Notes: a model not told the origin generated them from the letters alone. A stretch of 64,000 nucleotides of DNA from CALXQW01 sp031553045 (GCA_031553045.1 JAVBLZ010000009.1:32180-96179), one strand, 5' to 3'. Counted from the stretch's first letter, positions 1-8,104 are shown. Program-made: numbers and translations.

Positions 1-1
1 A

Positions 2-325
2 GATGAGGTATATGATTCATTTGCGAAATATGCTGATTGTAAAAAAGAGCTGGATTCATTTAAGGAGTATGAATCTTATCTGGTTAACACGGCGCAGACA
101 GGTTCTTTTTTGAGATATGCTAATCCCAAATACAAAGCGATCAAAGATGAAATAAATTCCTTATATGATCAATATATGAAAAATTCTGACCCGCACAGGC
201 GTGAATTTCTAAAAGATCTACTAAATTTTCAAAAAATCGTTGGCTCAAAAATTTCAAAAGACATACGCTATTCCTCTCAACTGAAAAATATATACGACTC
301 TCCTATCCAGCATCATTCCCAATAA
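2..325 (+). CDS. C-terminal part of an unrecognised protein, cut by the window edge
   Basis: An open frame enters from the left edge and ends at 325, giving at least 107 residues without a stop. It is charged and probably helical, with no motif I recognise and no visible signal peptide or membrane segment in this part. Its last 23 bases overlap the end of the large terminase gene on the opposite strand. It runs against the direction of the packaging genes, so it may be a cargo gene of the element or mark a module boundary. A start codon inside the window (110) is possible, but the frame is open further upstream. Confidence 0.5.
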   Translation, partial: DEVYDSFAKYADCKKELDSFKEYESYLVNTAQTGSFLRYANPKYKAIKDEINSLYDQYMKNSDPHRREFLKDLLNFQKIVGSKISKDIRYSSQLKNIYDSPIQHHSQ

Positions 326-2078
326 TTTTCAACATTAGCGCGCCGGCGCAGTTCATGGCTTCGCAGTCTAGGTAGTGGTTGGGGCGAGAGCCGATTTGTT
401 CCCAGATCCAAGAGTTTCCCTTTTTGATGCGGTGTTCGGATTCCATTTGTTTGAGATAATCTTCGGAAATATCGCTTGGGACTTCCCATGTTGCGCCGTC
501 TGCAGGATTTTGATTTCGGCGGATTCTGGCGAGCGTATCTTTTACATTCAGATTGCTCCAAAAGTGCATACGGCATTTTGTCTGTTTTGAAATAAACACG
601 TTTTTAACAGGCGAATAAAAACGCAGAACCGTTTTGCCGTCGGATAGTCTGTGATGAAAATTGCTTCGATTATCGCCCATAAGTGCAATCCAATGACACT
701 TTCCGCATTGCTTATAAACTTCATAAGAATTGTATCCTGCGTCTATAAACACAAGGTTATCGAGTATTCCAAATTTACGTTGAATCTCCTCTATATCTTC
801 CCAAGTAAGGGCGCGTTCATGCCAAAGAAGTCTGCTTGAACCATCTGTGCTCCAAGCGCGGACAACCAGATAAAAACAGTCCATCTGCACATCGACTGAC
901 ATTATTCGCAAAGGCGCAATACTTTCATTTTCGCCGAAAGGCGGAGTAATAATTTGTCCTTTTTTGTTGAAGCCGCCTTCTTCTGCCCAAATATCGCCCG
1001 AAGCATATCCAGAGGATGCAATTTCAAGGCGGTAATCTTCAGCAAATTCTTTCCAAGGAAGTGCAAGGCGTTTTTGATAAAATTGTTGAAGCAGGGAAGA
1101 ATCTCCTTTGCGTGCTGCGATTTTTGCGCGTAAATAAAGTTCCGCAAGTTTGCCCCAGCTCATGCTTGCAAGCGCATTCCAATGGAAACCAATATTTTCT
1201 TTTGAGGCGTTTGGGTTTAGCGGAATAAATTTCCCATCGCGATTTAGTATGCGCCTTTGCCTGTCGGAATCTTCAAAATATTCTCCGCAAGATTTGCATT
1301 TTAAAGCTGTGCAAGAATTGATTTTTGAAAAATCATATTCTCCATTTTCATCTTTGCACTCGTCATCCCATTCAATGTTTTCCCAAGAGTATGCGATATA
1401 TTCATTGCACTTCGGGCATTTATAATGCCATTCGCGCATATCGGTAGTTTCAAATTTGCGATGAGTGTCGTCATTTTCTTCTCCGCCTTGCGACATGAAA
1501 ACGCATTTGCCAAGCCAACCAAAAGCCGTTGTTCTTGCCTCCGCTTCTGCCATGTGACCAACGGGCCATCGCCAAGTTTCATCCCCGAAAAGCCATCTGA
1601 TAGAACGCCTTTGCAGATTCGTTTTATTGTAAGCGCCGAGAAGCCAAAGCGTCATTCCATTTGAAAAATGAACGGTTGTGTTGCGCTGTTTATTTTTGTT
1701 TTTCGGAAAAAGTTTTTTAACAGGTTCGCAAGATTCAAAGAGCTTTTGGATGCGACTTTCAGATTCATCTTTTGCGTCCTCGTCTGTTTGGTCTAGCCAT
1801 AAACAAGGTCCGGGGAGATTTGCGATTATGTAGCAAAGCGTAAGTTCGGGCGCAGTAGTTTTTGAACTTTGAACTGCGGCGATAATTGAAACTAGGCGGA
1901 TTTTTGGATCTACTATCGCCTCCATCACAGGGCGTATCCAAGGCGAATTATCGGAGCGAAACGGCCCCGGCATGGGCGAAAACGATATACTTTTTATGTG
2001 TTCCTCACACCATTGCCAAGGCGGACGCCTGTCTGCGGGAGTCCAAGCGTCCTTCAAAATATCGCGCAAAAGCTTCAT
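303..2078 (-). CDS. Phage terminase large subunit, GpA type
   Basis: This 591-residue protein matches the lambda GpA family of large terminase subunits, the ATPase-nuclease that packages DNA into proheads. The N-terminus has the family's W-x-W-C-E-E region followed by AAVQSSKTT (about residues 67-75), the degenerate Walker A of GpA proteins. LWLDQTDEDA follows. A cysteine-rich patch around residues 220-265 (CPKCNEY and CKSCGEYF) is typical of the family. The C-terminal half has VDVQMD and FIDAGYNS, fitting the RNase H-like nuclease. The length is normal and the frame is intact. It is the last gene of the minus-strand operon seen here, 3 bases after the CmoA-like methyltransferase gene. The portal gene that normally follows is not in this part of the window. 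Confidence 0.9.
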   Translation of the reverse strand: MKLLRDILKDAWTPADRRPPWQWCEEHIKSISFSPMPGPFRSDNSPWIRPVMEAIVDPKIRLVSIIAAVQSSKTTAPELTLCYIIANLPGPCLWLDQTDEDAKDESESRIQKLFESCEPVKKLFPKNKNKQRNTTVHFSNGMTLWLLGAYNKTNLQRRSIRWLFGDETWRWPVGHMAEAEARTTAFGWLGKCVFMSQGGEENDDTHRKFETTDMREWHYKCPKCNEYIAYSWENIEWDDECKDENGEYDFSKINSCTALKCKSCGEYFEDSDRQRRILNRDGKFIPLNPNASKENIGFHWNALASMSWGKLAELYLRAKIAARKGDSSLLQQFYQKRLALPWKEFAEDYRLEIASSGYASGDIWAEEGGFNKKGQIITPPFGENESIAPLRIMSVDVQMDCFYLVVRAWSTDGSSRLLWHERALTWEDIEEIQRKFGILDNLVFIDAGYNSYEVYKQCGKCHWIALMGDNRSNFHHRLSDGKTVLRFYSPVKNVFISKQTKCRMHFWSNLNVKDTLARIRRNQNPADGATWEVPSDISEDYLKQMESEHRIKKGNSWIWEQIGSRPNHYLDCEAMNCAGALMLKIIGNDAG

Positions 2079-2081
2079 TCA

Positions 2082-2777
2082 TTATTTCGTCAACAGCCAT
2101 CCGCAGAATTGAGAATCTTTGAAAACGATTTCAGAATTGAAGCCGGCATCGTGAAATTCACGCTCATTTTCGTCTATCGTTTTTGGGAACATACATCCGC
2201 GCAGAGCTTTTGCCTTGTTTAAAATTTGCTCGGCGCTAAGCCCATTGTTCGATTTTGTTTCCCAATAGAGTTGTTGCAAAATATCTTGCATAAAAGGCGT
2301 GCTTCCAAGCACTTTTTCGACAACAAACATCGCCCCTGATTTTTCCAGCTTACGCCACACACGGCACAAAAATTCATATCGGGCTTCTGGACGAAAAAAT
2401 TGCAAAGTGTAAAGCGCGATAGCGTAAGAATGTGCCGGAGGTTCGAAAGGTTTTTCAAGGTTTGCAAGCGTTACATCAATTCCTTTAAGCTTTGCCTGCG
2501 CAACCATAGCTTCTGAATTGTCATAGCCGATGAGGTTCAAAGCTTTTTTATGCCGCCATTTTATACGGCGCAATGTTTCGCCTGTGGATGCGCCGAAGTC
2601 TAAAACTGTGCAATGTGGATACGTAAACCAATCTGAAAACTTTTCTGCAAGCGTCTGCACCTGTATGTAACAAGGAACGCTTTTTCTGACGTGCTCGTCG
2701 AAATTTTCAGCAACGCTTTTATCAAACACCCATCCGCTTTGCGCGGAGAAAATTTTGCTATCTGTTTCTAAATTCAT
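2082..2777 (-). CDS. CmoA-like class I SAM methyltransferase in a phage operon
   Basis: This 231-residue protein has the Rossmann SAM-binding motif VLDFGASTGETLRRI (about residues 59-73) and the acidic strand-2 end IGYDNSEAMV. The N-terminal stretch with FSAQSGWVFD, a VAENFDEHV segment and RKSVPCY closely resembles bacterial CmoA, which makes carboxy-SAM for tRNA wobble uridine modification. The segments ALYTLQFF and HDAGF also fit CmoA. The C-terminal region where CmoA carries an arginine for the carboxylate (KRSML in E. coli) reads KAKAL here, so carboxy-SAM synthesis is uncertain and a SAM-dependent methyl transfer is possible. It lies just upstream of the large terminase gene, where host CmoA would not be expected. 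The methyltransferase fold is certain; the substrate is unknown. Confidence 0.75.
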   Translation of the reverse strand: MNLETDSKIFSAQSGWVFDKSVAENFDEHVRKSVPCYIQVQTLAEKFSDWFTYPHCTVLDFGASTGETLRRIKWRHKKALNLIGYDNSEAMVAQAKLKGIDVTLANLEKPFEPPAHSYAIALYTLQFFRPEARYEFLCRVWRKLEKSGAMFVVEKVLGSTPFMQDILQQLYWETKSNNGLSAEQILNKAKALRGCMFPKTIDENEREFHDAGFNSEIVFKDSQFCGWLLTK

Positions 2778-2802
2778 ACAGATAGCGGGATGTCAAAAAA
2801 GT

Positions 2803-3066
2803 TTACTCATAATGAGTCCACATACGCAGGACTTTGACTATCTTTTCATCTTTCAAAACCTGATAAACCAAGCGATGTTGAATATTTATTCTTCGGGAAA
2901 ATGCACCCGACAAATCACCTACAAGAGCCTCGTAGGGCGGAGGGTTTTTAAACGGATTTTTCTCCAAAAGTGTGAGCAATTCTAAAGCTTTGTCTTTCAA
3001 CCCGCTGGACGCAATTTTTTTTGCATCTTTGCGAGCGTGCGAAGTATAGACAATTTCGTAAGCCAT
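2803..3066 (-). CDS. yoeB: YoeB/Txe-type mRNA interferase toxin
   Basis: This 87-residue protein is a RelE-superfamily toxin of the Txe/YoeB group, which cleaves mRNA in the ribosomal A site. Hallmarks are the basic N-terminal helices (HARKDAKKI), NPPPYEAL, the FSRRINIQHRLVYQV block and the ending VLRMWTHYE, where the terminal His-Tyr is catalytic in YoeB. The gene starts one base after the stop of the YefM-like antitoxin gene, the usual order and spacing. It sits inside the element's operon and probably serves stabilisation or phage defence. All expected residues are present, so it looks active. Confidence 0.9.
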   Translation of the reverse strand: MAYEIVYTSHARKDAKKIASSGLKDKALELLTLLEKNPFKNPPPYEALVGDLSGAFSRRINIQHRLVYQVLKDEKIVKVLRMWTHYE

Positions 3067-3067
3067 A

Positions 3068-3310
3068 TTACCAATCCAACTTTTTTGAACATTTTAATAC
3101 AGGAGTTTTCATCCCTTTTTTGATGGACTCCGCCATGCCTTTTATTGATGTAAGGTACAAAGTTTCCTGTATCGCATTCCAGTCGGATTCAGAAATCATA
3201 ACAGCATTGCTGCGCTTGCCCGTGATTACAATAGGTTCTGAAGTTTTGCTTACTTGGTCTATAAGTGTGTAAAGTTTATCTCTTGCGGATGTTGATGTTA
3301 TTGCAGTCAT
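3068..3310 (-). CDS. yefM: YefM/Phd-type antitoxin
   Basis: This 80-residue protein belongs to the Phd/YefM antitoxin family. It has the N-terminal DNA-binding fold with AITSTSARDKLYTLIDQV, then EPIVITGKRSNAVMIS and SDWNAIQETLYL, and a charged C-terminal tail that would wrap the toxin. It neutralises YoeB and, as the complex, represses its own promoter. A strong -35-like box and two CGTACGT repeats lie just upstream (3337-3362), fitting autoregulation. The downstream toxin gene follows by one base. Confidence 0.9.
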   Translation of the reverse strand: MTAITSTSARDKLYTLIDQVSKTSEPIVITGKRSNAVMISESDWNAIQETLYLTSIKGMAESIKKGMKTPVLKCSKKLDW

Positions 3311-3336
3311 GATATTTTATCTTTTATAACTCATAC

Positions 3337-3362
3337 CGTACGTAAAAGCGTACGTTTGTCAA
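3337..3362 (-). promoter_or_regulatory. Promoter/operator of the YefM-YoeB pair
   Basis: Read on the minus strand, TTGACA at 3362-3357 is followed by two copies of the palindromic core CGTACG (within 3349-3355 and 3337-3343), spaced 12 bases apart. They lie where an antitoxin dimer would block RNA polymerase. The -10 box is not clear; candidates are GTATGA or TATAAA further down. Paired short palindromes upstream of the antitoxin gene are the normal operator layout for this family. Confidence 0.55.
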
Positions 3363-4867
3363 GAGATATTATGGCACGCCTTAAAAGAGTTTGCGGCATC
3401 ATTGAAAAGTCCCATTTTTGAGCCATTTGGATATGGGAGATTGAATTCAAAATTGAGGGCTTCTTCCAAGCGTTCCCATGGGATGCGTTTTGCGTTTTCG
3501 CATTTGGCGGTAACATTGCCCATGCGTTCGTGGATTTCTACTTTGCGGAAAAATTTACTGAACAAATCGTAGAATTCCTTTTTCGTATGATACTTTTGAA
3601 CTTTGGGTCTGTCTTGAAAATCTCCTATGCGGACTCCGCTTTCGTATTCTAAACGAAATGCGATGTTGCCCGAATTGCTCTCGTTATGAAAGGCTTTGCC
3701 GTTGACTTGCCTGTATCCAGTTTCCGCTGTGCTTGAGGCGCAAGCGTAGAGTTTTGTGAAAGGTTTGCATAGAGACGCGCAAATTGCGACTATGTGTTCA
3801 CGGTCCTTTTCAAATGGTACGGAATTTAAAACAGAGCTTATGAAGATGCTTGTAAATTCTTTACCGCTGGCAACTATATCCAAAAATTTTTTGCAAATTT
3901 CAATGGATTTGCCTTTGTCTATTTCAGAACCTGTGATGTGGTAAGGCTCAAAAGGGGTGCAGTCAAAGCCTGCGGAGTTTAGAATCTTTGTTTCTGTTAG
4001 ATGCCCCGCTCCAAAATCTAAAATAGTGTTTCCATGTTCTTTGCGCCACAGGGTTTGTTGGGTTTTGTTAAAAATATCGAAGCTATGGCAGGGCTTGCCT
4101 GCGTGCACTTGGAATGTGAAACCGTTACCAAGCTCGTCGCGTACACGGCGGGCGCGGCGGAAAGAATTGTAGCGGAGCAAGTCTGCATAGCGCGTGTGGA
4201 TGTCGAATTCCATTGTGAGCAGATTCATCATAGCGTCTGCAAATTTTGCTTCGTCATCCGAAATATATACGACATCGCAAAATTCAGATTTGAGCTCGGC
4301 GAGCATTTCCAAGCGTCCGATGCCATTTACAACTTTGCCGTCGGGCGTGCAGATTATTGGCATTATGATTCCCGCTTTGCGGAGAGTGCGCGCTATGTTG
4401 CGGGCGTATTGAATCCAATGACCTGAATTTATTGTGCAAAGTTTTTTGACCGACTCTCTGAAAGGTGAAGCGCATCTAAAAAATTCTCTATTGCCGACGT
4501 CTTTGTCGGTAATATTTTTTGCTAGGCTAAGCAGGTCTATTGTTTCGAGTATGCGCTTTGCGCGTTCGGGAGTTTTACAAATATCAAAGTCGTTCGTGGC
4601 GCGGTTAAACACGATGTTTAACGCCTTGCGCTTTTCTAAATCCATTGCATGAATTCGATAGATTGGAATTTCTTTTGCACCCATGCGTGAGGCCACAAAA
4701 TGGCGTTGATGCCCAGAAAGAATTTCTCCGTTTTCGTCTGCGTAAATCGGGGCGATGAAGCCGAGTTTGCGTAGCGAAAGCTCTATCAAATCCAAACGCT
4801 TGGGGTCGGCCGTGCGCGGATTGTAAGTTGATGGATTAACAGAATCTATTGGCTCAATTTTTATCAT
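3359..4867 (-). CDS. Fusion of two ParB-like nuclease domains and a methyltransferase-like domain
   Basis: The preferred start, ATG at 4867, gives 502 residues. Residues 1-80 are a ParB/Srx-like domain (STYNPR, then GEILSGHQRHFVASRMGA). A second, more diverged copy lies around residues 155-230 (TPDGKVVNGIGRLEMLAEL). The C-terminal half begins a Rossmann methyltransferase-like domain with ILDFGAGHLTETKIL (about 285-300) and SSVLNSVP. Phage ParB-domain proteins of this kind often accompany DNA methyltransferases and may act as ATP- or CTP-dependent nucleases or specificity modules; which applies here is not known. The start overlaps the stop of the upstream ParB gene as ATGA, so the two are translationally coupled. 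No catalytic methyltransferase motif IV such as DPPY or NPPY is obvious. Confidence 0.75.
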   Translation of the reverse strand: MIKIEPIDSVNPSTYNPRTADPKRLDLIELSLRKLGFIAPIYADENGEILSGHQRHFVASRMGAKEIPIYRIHAMDLEKRKALNIVFNRATNDFDICKTPERAKRILETIDLLSLAKNITDKDVGNREFFRCASPFRESVKKLCTINSGHWIQYARNIARTLRKAGIIMPIICTPDGKVVNGIGRLEMLAELKSEFCDVVYISDDEAKFADAMMNLLTMEFDIHTRYADLLRYNSFRRARRVRDELGNGFTFQVHAGKPCHSFDIFNKTQQTLWRKEHGNTILDFGAGHLTETKILNSAGFDCTPFEPYHITGSEIDKGKSIEICKKFLDIVASGKEFTSIFISSVLNSVPFEKDREHIVAICASLCKPFTKLYACASSTAETGYRQVNGKAFHNESNSGNIAFRLEYESGVRIGDFQDRPKVQKYHTKKEFYDLFSKFFRKVEIHERMGNVTAKCENAKRIPWERLEEALNFEFNLPYPNGSKMGLFNDAANSFKACHNIS

Positions 4868-5499
4868 ATGCAAAGCCTTCGTTTGATTTCAGCAAGAACG
4901 CTTTCTTTGTCGAAGCCGACTGCCTGCTTGAGCCCATCTATCCATGCGCCGAATTCTTCTTGGCTCATACGGAAACGATAGTTTGCAATTTGTATCATGA
5001 CTTCTGATTGCGATAATTCTGCTTCTTCTTCGCTTTCAAAATCTTGATTCTGACTGCCGTTTAAGATGGCGTCTAAATCCGCAGACTCAAAGCCAGCAAG
5101 GACTGAATCAAAACCGCTGTCTTTGAATTGCTCGACAATATCCGAAAGTGAATTTGCATCCAATACGGAGAGCTCCGCCAAACGATTGTCGCCGACAAGG
5201 ACTGCAAGCTCGTTATCTTCGGATGCGAAATCCTGATATTCAACAGGAACAATGGATACCCCGAGTTCTTTTGCAGCTTCAAGTCTGCCGTGTCCTGCGA
5301 CGATAAAGCCAGACAATTTTGAAATTGTAATCGGGTGACGCCAGCCGTGATAACGTATGTTTTGCGCCAAAAGTTTTATCTGCGCTTGCGGATGCGTGTT
5401 CGGGTTTTTCGGATTGCAAACAAGCTCATCAACTTTTGCGAGCTTGTCATATGCGCACCAAACTTCTATCCCGTCTGCTAGAATTCTTGCTTTGTCCAT
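4864..5499 (-). CDS. ParB N-terminal-domain phage protein
   Basis: This 211-residue protein carries a single ParB-like nuclease domain at its N-terminus: VDELVCNPKNPNTHP, then GWRHPITISKLSG and IVAGHGRLEAAKELG (about residues 67-81), the hallmark ParB/Srx motif. Residues 120-165 are acidic and low in complexity, and the C-terminus is helical. Small stand-alone ParB proteins of this kind are common next to phage packaging genes and DNA methyltransferases. Its stop overlaps the next gene's start by four bases. Its role is unknown; a link to DNA modification or genome handling is inferred from context. Confidence 0.8.
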   Translation of the reverse strand: MDKARILADGIEVWCAYDKLAKVDELVCNPKNPNTHPQAQIKLLAQNIRYHGWRHPITISKLSGFIVAGHGRLEAAKELGVSIVPVEYQDFASEDNELAVLVGDNRLAELSVLDANSLSDIVEQFKDSGFDSVLAGFESADLDAILNGSQNQDFESEEEAELSQSEVMIQIANYRFRMSQEEFGAWIDGLKQAVGFDKESVLAEIKRRLCI

Positions 5500-5514
5500 G
5501 TCAAAGTATGGATG

Positions 5515-5931
5515 TCAAAATATGGGTTTCAAAAATTCATCGTAGGGCATGGAGCTAATTCCGTATTTTGCGTACATGGCGCGGGTCTTGGGATTTGATT
5601 CGATTCCAAAATATTTTCGCGCATCTCTGCCGTGTTTAGGCAGAACGTATTTATACAAAAGATGTTCTTTTATGATGTGGGGCTGTGCGCTGATTTCTGC
5701 AAAGTACGTTTCTTCGGGTTGCCAATTTGTGAGGGCTTCAATGTGCGCCAAAGTTTGCGCCTTGTATTTTTCGGGACGCGCTGTAAGCAGAATCACACGG
5801 TACGCCTGCAATTCTTCGACAAGCTCTAAGCGGTATTTTTCGCGCTCTATTTGAGCCTCAAAGGGGCTTATGCGCGGGTCGTCTTTATTTTTATCAACGA
5901 GAGTTTGGTTTAAATCTAAAAGGTATATCAT
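5515..5931 (-). CDS. HAD-superfamily phosphatase-like protein
   Basis: This 138-residue protein has a HAD-type motif I at its start (LLDLNQTLVD) and motif II as ILLTARPEKY (about residues 48-57). This resembles the compact phosphatases of the polynucleotide-kinase/phosphatase type and phage nucleotide phosphatases. The second aspartate of the canonical DxDxT is asparagine here (DLNQT), which would remove the usual general acid, so activity may be altered or lost. No cap domain is evident. Its start overlaps the stop of the upstream gene as ATGA (5928-5931). The presence of RPEKYKAQT suggests the substrate pocket is kept. Confidence 0.65.
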   Translation of the reverse strand: MIYLLDLNQTLVDKNKDDPRISPFEAQIEREKYRLELVEELQAYRVILLTARPEKYKAQTLAHIEALTNWQPEETYFAEISAQPHIIKEHLLYKYVLPKHGRDARKYFGIESNPKTRAMYAKYGISSMPYDEFLKPIF

Positions 5932-6296
5932 GGGTCTCCTAATCTGCGTTTTACTCCGCCAATGCCTTGTGGCTTATAAGGGTTAAGTTTATTGCTTGCG
6001 ACGCTCGCGTATGGTTTTTCGGTTTGGTCAAGAAGCTTGTTTTTGTCGAAAGGAACGATGTCGCCCTCGGGGATTTTTTTGTTTTGCGATATGGCTAACA
6101 TCACTTCTTTTAGAACTTCGATGGGGAAGCCTGTCACCGTGTAAACAAGCCCTGTCAAATTGCGCCTGCCGACTTTTTCGCGCAAGAGAGCTAGAGCTTC
6201 TCCGCGCGTTCGACATTGGAAACGCCCCTCGTAAACAACCTTGCCCCCATTCGTGCAAAGTATGTGATACAAATGATCGGTCGGCATATCACGCAC
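5928..6296 (-). CDS. Unrecognised small phage protein
   Basis: This is a 122-residue, basic protein with no family I recognise. The N-terminal part (HILCTNGGKVVYEGRFQCRT) looks like a small beta-rich domain; the C-terminus is rich in Gly, Pro, Lys and Arg. There is no signal peptide or membrane segment. It overlaps both neighbours (8 bases with the upstream gene, 4 with the HAD-like gene), so it belongs to the packaging-region operon. An alternative start at 6287 would shorten it by three residues. Confidence 0.55.
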   Translation of the reverse strand: MRDMPTDHLYHILCTNGGKVVYEGRFQCRTRGEALALLREKVGRRNLTGLVYTVTGFPIEVLKEVMLAISQNKKIPEGDIVPFDKNKLLDQTEKPYASVASNKLNPYKPQGIGGVKRRLGDP

Positions 6297-6753
6297 CCTT
6301 TCTAAGCCTGCCCATCCAGACTTTTAAGCCTGTTGAAATTGAACTATACGCTTTACCGCCGACACGCTCGGGCTTAGTGTCATCAAGGATTTGCAAGCGT
6401 ATTGCATCTTTGCCTTTTGCGTTAAGAAGATTTTGCAAGAATGGGTCTGAATCCATTTTTGAAATAAGCTTTTCTATCCAGCGCGATTTTCTTACGCCAA
6501 GGGCTGGTAGCTCCGCTGGAGCTGGCGATTTTGGCGTTTCAACTTTCTTTTCTGGCGGTGTGATTTTCTCGAAAATATCGGTGGTGATTTTGTAAAAATT
6601 ATGAGCTCTGTTGCTTCCGAGACTTCCGTCTTTATTTATTCTGTGAAGTAAAATCGTATCCGCAGTTGTGCCTACAACTTTCCAATTTCCAAGTGCTTTT
6701 GCGGGGAGATTTAGCTTTAACTGTATTTTTTCATTTATCGTTATTTCTTTCAT
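6289..6753 (-). CDS. Unrecognised phage protein with a Pro-rich linker
   Basis: The start at 6753 is chosen because a GGA Shine-Dalgarno-like sequence lies just upstream; the frame is open further 5' but into non-coding-looking sequence. The 154-residue product has an N-terminal beta-rich part (about residues 1-60, with NWKVVGTTADTILLHR), a Pro/Lys-rich linker (about 70-90, PPEKKVETPKSPAPAELP) and a helical C-terminus. I recognise no family. It is the first gene of the overlapping string that runs down to the ParB/methyltransferase genes. Confidence 0.5.
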   Translation of the reverse strand: MKEITINEKIQLKLNLPAKALGNWKVVGTTADTILLHRINKDGSLGSNRAHNFYKITTDIFEKITPPEKKVETPKSPAPAELPALGVRKSRWIEKLISKMDSDPFLQNLLNAKGKDAIRLQILDDTKPERVGGKAYSSISTGLKVWMGRLRKGA

Positions 6754-6958
6754 ATTTTTCCTTTTTGATGAGGTTCGTGTTCTATCAAACACTCTACCAG
6801 ACTTCGATAAAATCTGCAATGGTTTTCTTTGTCTTTTTATCGTTCTAACTCCGATAAACAAAGGGTTTGAAGGCGAATAATGATTGAGAAAACCATTGCG
6901 AATTTCATCGCCTTTTGGTATTATGAAATGATGAACCCAAACATCAAAAGGAGAGAAG

Positions 6959-7249
6959 ATGAAACGAACAATTGTAGGCACAAAATTTAAACTAGGCACG
7001 ATAGTTGCAACGCGCGGAGTCATGGAACACGTAAAGGACGACGCAGGAATTTTATTCCCATACATCGCACGCCACGCGACTGGCGACTGGGGCGAAATTT
7101 GCGATGAGGACAAAGAAGTAAATGCGGGTGCGCTTGAACATGGAATGCGCTTGATGAGTATTTACAGACTCCCCGACGGAGAGAAAATCTGGATAATAAC
7201 GGAGTGGGATAGAAGCGTTACGACAGTGCTTTTTCCGCATGAATACTAA
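6959..7249 (+). CDS. Conserved small protein of mobile elements ('plasmid-related protein' family)
   Basis: This 96-residue protein resembles a widespread small family often labelled plasmid-related protein. Shared features are KLGTIVATRGVMEH, RHATGDWGEICDEDKE and the ending IWIITEWDRSVTTVLFPHEY. The function is unknown in that family. A clear Shine-Dalgarno (AGGAGA) sits before the ATG. It is on the plus strand, against the surrounding phage operon, and its last four bases overlap the end of the small terminase gene. It looks like an independent cargo gene. Confidence 0.7.
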   Translation: MKRTIVGTKFKLGTIVATRGVMEHVKDDAGILFPYIARHATGDWGEICDEDKEVNAGALEHGMRLMSIYRLPDGEKIWIITEWDRSVTTVLFPHEY

Positions 7250-7860
7250 ACAACACTTGCGTCGGGCTCTTTTATGGAGTCGCTTGCGGAACTGATTGCG
7301 CTGTAAGCTTCGTCCAAAACATCGCGCAGTTTTTCGCGGATTTGAATGGCATCAAGCGCTGTAAGGATTGGCGGAAGCTCATTTAAAAATCTGCTTTCAA
7401 GAATGCTGCGAACTTGCCCTATGTGCGACATCCAAACCTCACGGACTTTTTCGATGGAAATGTAATTACCTTCCATCACGCTCAATTTGAGCTCCGCCTG
7501 TTTTACTTCTGCAAGAAGCTTGCGTACCTTTAACGCGGTTTCCTCGTCGCTATCAAGTTCGGTTTTTAGTCCGTTCTTGCGGGTAAATTCACGCCATTTT
7601 TGAATATTGTGCTTCCCGTTCAGGGTTGGCTTGGGCGAACCTTTTTTCTTTTTCCACCTGTCTATGGTCATGCGGCTTACACCGAGGATTTCAGCCAGTT
7701 CGGTGAGGTTGTCGGCGAAACGCTGCCCAGATTCCAAGTCTGTAGATTCTGTTGCAATTCGAGTGCGTTCGGTACTTGTGAGCGTTTTTCCTTCGGCGAC
7801 TTTTCTGACGATATTTTCAAGGTCTTTGTCTAAGACCTTTTTTACTATGTGATTGTCCAT
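7246..7860 (-). CDS. Phage terminase small subunit (Nu1-like)
   Basis: This 204-residue protein fits a DNA-packaging small subunit that recognises the phage packaging site and delivers it to the large subunit. Residues about 50-70 form a winged helix-turn-helix (LTELAEILGVSRMTIDRWKKK), followed by NGKHNIQKWREFTRKNG. A long helical oligomerisation region follows (about 95-135, VRKLLAEVKQAELKLSVMEG). A GpA-type large subunit gene lies about 5 kb downstream on the same strand, the expected partner. The region directly upstream carries repeated TGTAACA-type sites, a possible binding target. The helical region with EGNYISIEKV resembles Nu1-type proteins. Confidence 0.75.
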   Translation of the reverse strand: MDNHIVKKVLDKDLENIVRKVAEGKTLTSTERTRIATESTDLESGQRFADNLTELAEILGVSRMTIDRWKKKKGSPKPTLNGKHNIQKWREFTRKNGLKTELDSDEETALKVRKLLAEVKQAELKLSVMEGNYISIEKVREVWMSHIGQVRSILESRFLNELPPILTALDAIQIREKLRDVLDEAYSAISSASDSIKEPDASVV

Positions 7861-7884
7861 GCCAATAGGCTTTTTGTCAAAAAA

Positions 7885-7980
7885 TGTAACATGTTACACT
7901 TGTGATACACAGGTGTTACACCTTAAAATCTTAGCATTTATAAAGGATTCGTGGTGAAAATCGCGTAAAAAGTGTAACAT
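7885..7980. promoter_or_regulatory. Cluster of TGTAACA-type dyads upstream of terS (operator or packaging site)
   Basis: The 244-base gap between the terS gene and the divergent CBS-HEPN gene holds a perfect 14-base palindrome TGTAACATGTTACA (7885-7898), an imperfect dyad TGTGATACACA (7901-7911), a perfect palindrome GGTGTTACACC (7912-7922) and a further half site AGTGTAACAT (7971-7980). Such spacing of one core motif suggests a multi-site protein target. It could be a repressor operator serving both divergent genes, or cos/pac-type sites bound by the small terminase subunit, which in lambda lie directly upstream of nu1. Confidence 0.6.
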
Positions 7981-8104
7981 TTCAAAAATACCATTCGCAA
8001 GGAGAAAGGGGTATGTGCGCCATCCCTGCCGTCTGTCGGCGAGTGAAAAGATTCCTTTCGATTTTGAATTGAATATTTCAAAAGACCATGTTTAATTCAT
8101 AAAC

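Noticed and set aside
2082..2777. Host cmoA captured by the window
   Set aside because: It lies inside a phage packaging operon, no cmoB is present, and a key C-terminal arginine is not seen, so true CmoA is not claimed.
7885..7980. Iteron-type replication origin
   Set aside because: The sites are palindromic and irregularly spaced, and the primase-helicase is 3 kb away with its own inverted repeats; an operator or packaging site fits better.
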